A stretch of 5,317 bases of DNA from Synergistaceae bacterium. Its GTDB lineage: Bacteria; Synergistota; Synergistia; Synergistales; Aminobacteriaceae. The position numbers and the translations under genes were made by a program. Below the pieces are notes generated by a model, which was not told the origin of the DNA, searched no databases, and worked only from the letters and a program-made list of their open reading frames with translations. Positions 1 through 4,476 of the stretch are shown here, in pieces; positions within the stretch are counted from its first letter, which is position 1, and each line of letters starts with the position of its first letter. The stretch lies in assembly GCA_017448375.1 (NCBI GenBank), contig JAFSLR010000096.1:1-5317 (forward strand), in the 5' to 3' direction.

Positions 1-522
1 AAAGATGACGGCAATAATTACGGTTATCACTTCAGCCTCGAAGATTTTTACGTGTACATGACGGCGCACGAGTACAAACATTATTCAGTCGGAGGGACGG
101 GATTACGCTCACTGCTTGATGTTTATGTGTTCCTGAAAAAGTGTGAAGGACTGCTTGATTTTGATTATGTCTTGAGCGAGATGGAGAAGCTGGAACTATC
201 AGAATTCGAGGAGAAGAATCGCCGTCTTGCGTTAAATCTTTTTGGTTGTCATGAACTAATGGAAGACGACCGAGAAATGCTCAAATACATTCTGAACTCA
301 GGAGCTTACGGAACATTGGAGAATAGTGTCAGCAACAAAGTAAAAAGATTTGGTGGTGGAACTATGGCAAAAATGAAATTTATGCTTTCGAGAATTTTTC
401 CGCCTATTTATCACTCTTACTTGTTGTATCCTTTTCTAATAATATACCGTCTAATTAAAGCATTAACTTGGAGATGGCGGGAAACATTGCAAGAGGTAAA
501 GATATTGTTTCGCTCAAAATGA
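1..522 (+). CDS. Nucleotidyltransferase family protein (NTP_transf_5-like), C-terminal 173 residues
   Basis: The frame is open from base 1, so the N-terminus lies outside the window. It ends at TGA 520-522. Visible features are a YVYMTAHEYKHY segment near residues 18-29, a GGTGLRSLLDVYVFLKK stretch near 33-49, and a basic C-terminal region (MLSRIFPP, YLLYPFL, IIYRLIKALTWRWRE). This matches what I know of the nucleotidyltransferase family often found in polysaccharide or glycopeptide biosynthesis loci. In those proteins a 'G(T)GLR...D' core is followed by a C-terminal FPP...YPFL...YRLI tail. The catalytic N-terminal GS...D motif would be upstream and cannot be checked. The hydrophobic stretch SYLLYPFLIIY is the conserved tail, not necessarily a membrane helix. 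The substrate is unknown. It is probably the last gene of a chromosomal cluster to the left. Codon use is mixed and differs from the parA operon. Confidence 0.75.
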   Translation, partial: KDDGNNYGYHFSLEDFYVYMTAHEYKHYSVGGTGLRSLLDVYVFLKKCEGLLDFDYVLSEMEKLELSEFEEKNRRLALNLFGCHELMEDDREMLKYILNSGAYGTLENSVSNKVKRFGGGTMAKMKFMLSRIFPPIYHSYLLYPFLIIYRLIKALTWRWRETLQEVKILFRSK

Positions 523-836
523 AAGTTCATAGTACAGCATTATAAATACCATAACTCTCAGTGTTTGAGCCAGTTTAAGCATAATATCTTCCGAGAGACG
601 GCTGTATCTATAGATAATGAAATACATTGTCGCTCAAACTCATTTTGCGTAAGCATCTGGCGGTGTCAAATTTTTTTACTTTCCGCCCACGTTCCTCACC
701 CACGGCGATATTTTCAAGAACAATATCGAATAGTTTGTAGTAAGTAGAAATACGTCCCACATTAACAGCGTTTTCAAGCCTGAGTATAAAGTCAGTGTAC
801 GCACTTTTCAAACTCTCTCACACTTTCTTCTCTCTG
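523..836. other. Gene-poor intergenic region with short repeats
   Basis: About 310 bases between the nucleotidyltransferase stop and the parA promoter. I see no strong gene, no hairpin followed by a T run, and no tRNA-like fold. It does hold the octamer CGCTCAAA at 631-638, a copy of 511-518 inside the preceding gene. The near-inverse GTTTGAGC lies at 563-570. There is a perfect 12-bp palindrome, TATCTATAGATA, at 605-616. A minus-strand ORF (608-811) covers most of the right half and is listed separately. The stretch may be the edge of the accessory region. Confidence 0.5.
608..811 (-). pseudogene. Weak 67-residue minus-strand ORF, possible gene remnant
   Basis: Reads from a TTG at 811 to TAG at 608-610. 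The product is a charged soluble peptide with SAYTDFILRLENAVN, TYYKLFDIVLENIA and a basic GEERGRKVKKFDTARCLRK stretch. The composition is protein-like, with amphipathic spacing and few rare residues, and I do not recognise a family. A TGA lies three codons upstream of the TTG, so the frame cannot extend. The GAGAGAG just before the TTG is too close to serve as a good ribosome binding site. It lies convergent to the preceding gene and divergent from parA. It may be a decayed fragment, a small orphan gene, or chance; I lean to fragment or chance. Confidence 0.25.
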
Positions 837-866
837 TTGTACTTAAGTAGATAAAATTAATATAAT
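837..866 (+). promoter_or_regulatory. Candidate sigma-70 promoter for the parA operon
   Basis: TTGTAC at 837-842 and a perfect TATAAT at 861-866 are separated by 18 bp. The -35 matches TTGACA only in its first three bases. A second TATAAT at 890-895 has no good -35 and may be an alternative or a repeat copy. The region is extremely AT-rich and leads into the first strong plus-strand gene, which fits the operon promoter. No start site can be proven from sequence. Confidence 0.5.
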
Positions 867-909
867 ACAAAAATTATTTAATTTAATAGTATAATACATA
901 AAATACATA
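858..909. repeat. Repeats in the parA upstream region, candidate operator/centromere
   Basis: The 12-mer TA[A/G]TATAATACA occurs at 858-869 and 887-898, 29 bp apart. AATACATA occurs at 893-900 and 902-909, so hexamer AATACA appears three times (864, 893, 902). Between the two 12-mers lies a perfect inverted repeat, AAATTA-TT-TAATTT (871-884). Small ParA systems with ribbon-helix-helix partners commonly bind short repeats upstream of parA for both repression and partition. The placement fits, but low-complexity AT sequence can produce such patterns by chance. Confidence 0.4.
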
Positions 910-920
910 GTTTATATAAA

Positions 921-1697
921 ATGGAGATGATGAAAATAATCCGAATAGCGGTAGCGAACCAGAAAGGCGGAGTAGGAAAGACAACGACGAGCGTTTGTGT
1001 AGCGCAGGAGCTAAAAAGTCGAGGTTTCAAAGTTTTGCTTGTAGATACAGACGCGCAATGCAACAGCACAAGATTTTACGAAGCGCGAACGGAAAAAGAA
1101 GCGACAGTGTTAGATATATTTTGTGGAGATGAGCCAGCATTAAGTTGTGTACAGCACACGGAGAAGGGAGACATAATAGCGTCAGATAAGTTGTTATCAG
1201 GAGCAGAAACGATGGTGAAAGTAGATGAGAGAAGATTTACGCATTTGAAACGCTCTCTGAAGAGCGTAGAAGGAGAATATGACTACATAATAGTAGATAC
1301 GCCGCCGTCGATAGGAGTAGCGTTGAAAAATGTATTGGCGGCAGTAGATTATGTGATAATCCCCGTAGAAGAATCCGGATGGTCATTGGATGGACTGATG
1401 GATTTTGCGACAGCATTGGACTTGGCGCGTGATAACAATGAGAACTTGCGAGTAGCCGGAATATTGACAGTGAAGTCGAAAGAACGGACGCGTAAATCGA
1501 AAAGAATGGGAGAGTTATCCATTCAAGTGGCCGAAAAGTTAGGTACAAAATGCTTTCGTACAAAAATCCGAGAGAGTGTAGCATGTACGGAAGCCCTGAC
1601 AGAATATTATGTGCCACTACGAGAGTATGCGCCAACGAGTACGACGACAGAGGATTATAAAAATTTTGTGGATGAGCTAATGGAGGAGCTAATATAA
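921..1697 (+). CDS. parA: ParA-family partition ATPase
   Basis: A 258-residue cytoplasmic Walker-type ATPase that drives segregation of plasmids or integrated elements by ATP-dependent DNA binding. The deviant Walker A motif KGGVGKTT is at residues 15-22, with the signature lysine K15 and the P-loop lysine K20. A Walker A'-like segment LLVDTDAQCN lies at 39-48, and Walker B with its continuation (YIIVDTPPSIG) at 122-132. There is no N-terminal helix-turn-helix domain, so it belongs to the short class whose partner does the DNA-specific binding. The start is uncertain. ATG 921 has no Shine-Dalgarno sequence in front of it. ATG 930 follows GGAG at 923-926 with only 3 nt spacing. Both give an intact P-loop domain. 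The stop overlaps the next start by one base (TAATG), indicating coupled translation. Third codon positions are strongly A/G-rich. The 'DTDAQCN' variant instead of the common 'DxDPQGN' is mildly unusual. Confidence 0.95.
   Translation: MEMMKIIRIAVANQKGGVGKTTTSVCVAQELKSRGFKVLLVDTDAQCNSTRFYEARTEKEATVLDIFCGDEPALSCVQHTEKGDIIASDKLLSGAETMVKVDERRFTHLKRSLKSVEGEYDYIIVDTPPSIGVALKNVLAAVDYVIIPVEESGWSLDGLMDFATALDLARDNNENLRVAGILTVKSKERTRKSKRMGELSIQVAEKLGTKCFRTKIRESVACTEALTEYYVPLREYAPTSTTTEDYKNFVDELMEELI
1682..1688 (+). promoter_or_regulatory. Shine-Dalgarno sequence of the RHH partner gene
   Basis: GGAGGAG inside the last codons of parA, 8 nt before ATG 1697. It fixes that start and supports coupled parA-partner translation. 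Confidence 0.8.
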
Positions 1698-1999
1698 TGG
1701 CAAAAGGGACATATCCGAACAAAGCGGCGCAAAATGTAGCAGAATTTCGAGTAGAAGCGGAGACCGAACCGATCCAAGTGGAAAAAAGGAAAAGTGGTCG
1801 TCCATCGAAAGGGAAAGTGCATAAAATCTCGCTATCAATCCCCGTAGAAATATACGAAGGAGTGGAGTTAGCGTCGTACTTTTTCAGGGGAAATATAACA
1901 GCGTACATAAATAACCTGATTCATCGAGACTTGGAGAGGAATCTTGAGAAGTACCGAGAGTTTAAGACAATGATGGAAGAAATGAACCAAACGTTATAA
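1697..1999 (+). CDS. Ribbon-helix-helix DNA-binding protein, probable ParA partner
   Basis: A 100-residue basic protein. The N-terminal 40 residues look flexible and charged and include an AT-hook-like KSGRPSKGK (32-40). A ribbon-helix-helix fold can be read from KISLSIP (43-49, the beta strand), IYEGVELASYFF (52-63, helix A) and NITAYINNLIHRDLERNLEKY (66-86, helix B). This pattern is typical of CopG/MetJ-class proteins carried on plasmids. Its one-base overlap with parA and strong internal ribosome binding site imply stoichiometric co-production. The likely role is the centromere-binding partner (ParG/omega type) that also represses the operon, probably on the repeats at 858-909. It could instead be only a transcriptional repressor. 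The fold is well supported by sequence; the partition role is inferred from position. Confidence 0.8.
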   Translation: MAKGTYPNKAAQNVAEFRVEAETEPIQVEKRKSGRPSKGKVHKISLSIPVEIYEGVELASYFFRGNITAYINNLIHRDLERNLEKYREFKTMMEEMNQTL

Positions 2000-2006
2000 A
2001 AGGAGG
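1998..2006 (+). promoter_or_regulatory. Strong Shine-Dalgarno sequence of the antitoxin gene
   Basis: AAAAGGAGG, 10 nt before ATG 2017, is the best ribosome binding site in the operon. High translation of this small gene relative to the next one fits an antitoxin that must be in excess. Confidence 0.8.
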
Positions 2007-2016
2007 AAGTTAGAAA

Positions 2017-2202
2017 ATGGCAACATCAAGTATATTTCATAATGTGGTACTGAGAGACCCGAAAGAAGTCGATGATTTTTTGACAGCGTTGGAAGCCTCA
2101 GAAGCTGATCCGTATGTAAGTTCAGGAATATCATTATCTGAAGTGATGACGACGAAAGAGGATATATTAAGGTTACATGAACTCCGTATGAAGAGTATGT
2201 AG
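2017..2202 (+). CDS. Small putative antitoxin, partner of the GNAT toxin
   Basis: A 61-residue acidic protein starting MATSSIFHNVVL, followed by DPKEVDDFLTALEASEADP (14-32) and a C-terminal helix TKEDILRLHELRMK (46-59). Small proteins beginning with this MxTSSIxxN-V/F-V pattern and the 'FxxALEAS' helix are, from memory, commonly encoded directly before GNAT-fold proteins in Bacillota and related mobile elements. I see no obvious DNA-binding domain, which would be unusual for a classic antitoxin; the upstream ribbon-helix-helix protein might supply repression. Only two bases separate its stop from the next ATG, so translation is probably coupled. The role is inferred from this pairing and size; the family has not been confirmed by search. 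Confidence 0.6.
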   Translation: MATSSIFHNVVLRDPKEVDDFLTALEASEADPYVSSGISLSEVMTTKEDILRLHELRMKSM

Positions 2203-2204
2203 AG

Positions 2205-2783
2205 ATGAAAATTAAGATAACGAATATTTTGGACAGCGTAGACTTATTAGGGGAAGAAAATTTGAGGGTGGAACTCTCCAGATTTGTAAGCGCGAAGAAT
2301 CCCGAAATCGAAGAATTTATCAAAGAGAAAGCGATAGGGTTTGCGAAAGGGAAACTCTCAATTACGTATATATTAAATGATATGGAAGACGGAGCGATGT
2401 TAGGATATTTTACCCTGACGCATAAATCCTTGATGGTAAGCGGTGAGAGGCTGAGTAAAACGACACAAAAAAGATTGATGAGGTATGCCCGTTTTGATAT
2501 AGAAACGGGGAACTATGTGGCTTCAGCGTTTTTATTAGCTCAGTTTGGAAAAAACTATGGTGTTGATAAAGGAAAGCGTATAAGCGGTTCAGAAATGATG
2601 AAGTATGTAAATGTTGTATTGTTAGATGTCCAAAGACGAATAGGAGGAGGGATAATGTATTTGGATTGTGAGGATAAAGGAAAACTGAAGGAATTTTATG
2701 AGGGAGAGAATTTCAAGAAATCAGGAGAGAGGTTCTCAGCAGAAGATAGCAAGAAATACCTACAGTACATCAGATTTTTTTAG
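2205..2783 (+). CDS. GNAT-fold N-acetyltransferase, probable toxin of a type II toxin-antitoxin pair
   Basis: A 192-residue protein with the GNAT layout. An acidic N-terminal helix (EIEEFIKEKAIGFAK, 34-48) is followed by central strands around LSITYIL (51-57) and MLGYFTLTHKSLMV (65-78). LLAQFGKNYG (110-119) sits where the acetyl-CoA pyrophosphate loop is expected. IGGGIMYLDCEDKGKLKEFYEGENF (146-170) is the characteristic C-terminal GNAT strand with the LxCED...FYExxNF signature and the likely catalytic/CoA-proximal Tyr165. Relatives of this type, usually paired with a small upstream antitoxin, include tRNA-acetylating toxins such as TacT/AtaT. The substrate here is unknown. The Q/RxxGxG/A loop is degenerate (QFGKNYG), as I recall for this plasmid/phage subgroup. 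No clear Shine-Dalgarno precedes ATG 2205, so expression probably depends on the antitoxin gene. The last codons run into a poly-T stretch next to the foreign segment, so the C-terminus may have been altered by one residue. Confidence 0.8.
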   Translation: MKIKITNILDSVDLLGEENLRVELSRFVSAKNPEIEEFIKEKAIGFAKGKLSITYILNDMEDGAMLGYFTLTHKSLMVSGERLSKTTQKRLMRYARFDIETGNYVASAFLLAQFGKNYGVDKGKRISGSEMMKYVNVVLLDVQRRIGGGIMYLDCEDKGKLKEFYEGENFKKSGERFSAEDSKKYLQYIRFF

Positions 2784-3281
2784 TAGATGAGAGGGTAATG
2801 CCAGTTAGGAGAGTAGATAGCGGCAAATCTAGCCCACGAGCGTTGGAATCTTCGCCAATCGCGAGTAGTCTCGCCTTTGAAATCTCTGTAGAGCATAGCC
2901 ATAGGACAGAAACCGAGAGCCTTTACAGTTTCCAGTCGCTTAGTGGCAAAGTCGAAAGAATCGAGATTATCACAGCCTGATAAATCTTGTGTCAGCATTT
3001 GATTATATCCGCAAGGCAGGAGTAGGTACACAACAGGCAGCGATAGTGAAAAACGGTATGAGTGGCTTAAAGGTAACGGCTGAGGTTGAAGAGGCTCTGG
3101 AAGAGATGAACTATCCGGTAGCGGGAAGACTGCCGCGCTGTAATACTCTTCTGCGTAACCTGGCCTCAGGATACAGTTGGGATAAATATCTCAGAGTGAA
3201 TCAGCATGCGCAATTTTTGAAGCTGTATGAAAATTTATGGACAGCGTATCGCGAGATGCTGAAGGGTAACTTTTCAGATTT
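2770..3281. repeat. 8-bp direct repeat TCAGATTT bracketing a foreign segment
   Basis: TCAGATTT occurs at 2770-2777 (last codons of the GNAT gene) and 3274-3281 (just before the 19-bp tandem repeat), 504 bp apart. Collapsing the two copies gives a GNAT gene ending ...IRFM-stop and a short gap to the 3350 gene. The pattern fits a target-site duplication or a microhomology junction, but an 8-bp match over about 500 bp of AT-rich DNA is not conclusive. Confidence 0.35.
2780..3031 (-). pseudogene. Remnant resembling the C-terminus of a radical-SAM-type phage/mobile-element protein
   Basis: An open minus-strand frame of 83 residues from GTG 3031; the first ATG is at 2998 and the stop at 2780-2782. 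The core RLETVKALGFCPMAMLYRD (encoded near 2937-2881), then TTRDWRRFQRSWARFAAI, resembles the C-terminal end of small radical-SAM-like proteins. In those, 'R(I/V)xxLxxLGxxPYVMIY' is followed by 'LxRWxN'. The CxxxCxxC cluster expected far upstream is absent, so this is at most a fragment. It meets the GNAT gene tail to tail, with stops overlapping by 4 bases. Third codon positions show many C and T, unlike the neighbouring operon, which supports foreign origin. The last ten residues (PNWHYPLIY) may lie beyond the homologous part. The family call is from memory. Confidence 0.4.
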
Positions 3282-3294
3282 ATGTAAAAAGTAG
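2989..3294 (+). pseudogene. Orphan 101-residue ORF, probably a gene fragment
   Basis: Possible start GTG 2989; the frame is open back to a TAG at 2941-2943. I see no Shine-Dalgarno in front of GTG 2989 or of the next ATG (3058). The product is alpha-helical and soluble: DYIRKAGVGTQQAAIVKNGMSG, then a VTAEVEEALEEMNYPV helix, then LPRCNTLLRNLASGYSWDKYL and QHAQFLKLYENLWTAYREML. Its C-terminus (SDLCKK) is encoded by the first unit of the 19-bp tandem repeat, so the reading frame runs into repeat DNA. Codon use is mixed and lacks the purine-rich wobble of the parA operon. Its first codons overlap the opposing radical-SAM-like fragment, suggesting a junction near 2990-3005. I do not recognise the family. 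It is probably the 3' part of a longer gene joined here by rearrangement. Confidence 0.45.
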
Positions 3295-3316
3295 TCATTT
3301 ATGTAAAAAGTAGTCA
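3278..3316. repeat. Perfect 19-bp tandem repeat, possible IS21-family end or iterons
   Basis: The unit ATTTATGTAAAAAGTAGTC occurs at 3278-3296 and again, perfectly, at 3297-3315, followed by A. Read on the minus strand from 3316, it begins TGACTACTTTTTACATAAAT, then repeats. IS21-family elements characteristically start with TG, end with CA and carry multiple tandem repeats of about 20 bp at their ends. Several, as I recall, have a very similar ACTTTTT-CATAA core. No istA/istB gene is present, so this would be a solo end. Alternatives are a two-unit iteron array for a replication protein, or a plain tandem duplication. A weak third resemblance, AATAGTAAAAAAGTGAG, follows at 3321-3337. Confidence 0.6.
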
Positions 3317-3349
3317 AACGAATAGTAAAAAAGTGAGAGGTAAAAAACG

Positions 3350-3703
3350 ATGCCGGGCCTGAGAGAGAACATTAATGATGTATTAAATGTAAAGAAAACG
3401 GATGAAAGAAAGGATAAGGTAATAGCAGTAAACCAGGCAGAAGGATATAGTGAGCGTTCCTCAGTATTGAGAGCGTACAGAGCTGGACTAATCCCAGCAG
3501 ATCATCAGATATTGCTGAGAGCGATAAGGCAAGAATTAGGAGATGGAGTGAAAGAAGGAATAATACAGCTAGAGAAAGTGCTTCAAGCGACGGGATATAA
3601 GAGGGCGAGTGCGCTGAAAATGCTTAAGCATATGCGGAACTTCGGAGTGATAGACACGAAGCCCGGATACAGAAGTACCTGGGTGAAGTTACTGAAAGAT
3701 TAA
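3350..3703 (+). CDS. Winged-helix-like DNA-binding protein, hypothetical
   Basis: 117 residues, preceded by AGAGG (3336-3340) 9 nt before the ATG, a good ribosome binding site. The N-terminal 40 residues are polar and lysine-rich. From 46 onward the pattern GLIPADHQILLRAIRQELGDG (46-66), IIQLEKVLQATGYKRASALKMLKHMRNFGVID (71-102), TKPGYRSTWVKLL (103-115) reads as a winged helix. In this reading there is a first helix, a second helix plus a recognition helix beginning around YKRASALKML, and a short wing ending in the basic strand YRSTWVKLL. No specific family is recognised. It shares the A/G-rich wobble of parA and its partners, so it probably belonged to the same operon before the intervening segment arrived. 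It may be a regulator or an accessory replication/partition factor. The gene converges with the serine recombinase, with stops only 14 nt apart and no terminator visible. Confidence 0.65.
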   Translation: MPGLRENINDVLNVKKTDERKDKVIAVNQAEGYSERSSVLRAYRAGLIPADHQILLRAIRQELGDGVKEGIIQLEKVLQATGYKRASALKMLKHMRNFGVIDTKPGYRSTWVKLLKD

Positions 3704-3717
3704 GAGTTGAAGATTAA

Positions 3718-4476
3718 TCACATAGAGGATTTCAATTCAGCCTTATATTTATAGTAAGTGTTATTGCTAACGTGTAATCTAACAGGTTTAGTATGGCCGT
3801 CAGGAGTAAAAGAAGATGCATTAATGATAGCAATAACTTCGTTGTCAGAATTGTAACCAAAAAAATTTTTGCTGTGTTTAAGGATTAGCTTCTGGATCGG
3901 GATTTTCTTCCTGATTTTAAGTTTGCGCCCTCGCTTTTGTCCTATCTGCTTTCCGTTACGCCTTGCTGTTTCTATTCCTTCACGAGTACGTTGGTGGAGG
4001 TCATCAATTTCTTTCTGAGATAGCAGGAAAGCTAATTGTATTTGTTTGTTAGCGAGTGTAAGAATATAATCGTTTAGAGCGTCAAGAAAAGTCAGCATTA
4101 ATTTATTAGTAGCTTCATCACCACTTTCAATGTTCATGTTTATTTGTTTTTCCTGTAGCGTCTTTCGGTAGGTTGCTGTGTTGATGTGAGGTTCTTTCAG
4201 GAATACCAGCTCTATGCCCCTGTGATAAAGTTCTTCATAGAGATTGAATCCTTCCTCAGCATTACGTGACATACGGGATACGCTGTCGAAAACGATAGTA
4301 TCTCCAAATTTCAGTGTACGAATGAGCTTTTCTAATTCCTTGCGCCCCTGATAATGAGTTCCGCTGTAAGTTTCCTGAACGATAATAGCTTCAGGGTATT
4401 CTTTCAGGATGTTACGAACCTGACGCTCTATGTTCTGCTTAGGAGTGCTGATACGACAATAGCCGTAAATCTTCAT
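3718..4476 (-). CDS. Small serine recombinase (resolvase/invertase family)
   Basis: A 252-residue site-specific recombinase. The N-terminal catalytic domain starts MKIYGYCRIST, with Arg8 and nucleophile Ser10 at the same positions as in gamma-delta resolvase. The second active-site patch reads FDSVSRMSRNAEEG (63-76), giving Arg68 and Arg71; Asp67 of gamma-delta is Ser67 here, a variant I recall as common in this Bacillota-type subgroup. Residues about 120-185 form the long E-helix and basic linker (QIQLAF..., RTREGIETARRNGKQIGQKRGRK). The C-terminal part ends in an HTH-like segment, NEVIAIINASS...VSNNTYYKYKAEL, with extra residues before VSNNTYYKYK. Length is larger than a 180-200-residue resolvase but far below large serine integrases. 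The start overlaps the upstream nuclease stop (ATGA, 4473-4476) and has no clear Shine-Dalgarno, so translation is coupled. It may resolve, invert or mobilise the local module. Confidence 0.9.
   Translation of the reverse strand: MKIYGYCRISTPKQNIERQVRNILKEYPEAIIVQETYSGTHYQGRKELEKLIRTLKFGDTIVFDSVSRMSRNAEEGFNLYEELYHRGIELVFLKEPHINTATYRKTLQEKQINMNIESGDEATNKLMLTFLDALNDYILTLANKQIQLAFLLSQKEIDDLHQRTREGIETARRNGKQIGQKRGRKLKIRKKIPIQKLILKHSKNFFGYNSDNEVIAIINASSFTPDGHTKPVRLHVSNNTYYKYKAELKSSM

Noticed and set aside
878..1069. 63-residue minus-strand ORF over the parA start and promoter
   Set aside because: Covers the AT-rich promoter and the P-loop codons in antisense; no independent support.
1237..1908. 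223-residue minus-strand ORF opposite parA and the RHH gene
   Set aside because: It is antisense to two well-supported genes; the product is serine/leucine-rich with no motif, a by-product of the purine-biased coding strand.
1994..2323. 109-residue minus-strand ORF
   Set aside because: Antisense shadow of the antitoxin and GNAT genes with a low-complexity S/L/F-rich product.
2771..2800. Intrinsic terminator after the GNAT gene (run of T at 2775-2781)
   Set aside because: The T run lies inside the coding sequence and has no stable stem before it.
3278..3316. CRISPR-like array
   Set aside because: The two 19-bp units abut directly, with no spacer.
3704..3717. Bidirectional terminator between the convergent genes
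   Set aside because: Only 14 bases separate the stops and no GC-rich hairpin with a T run is visible.
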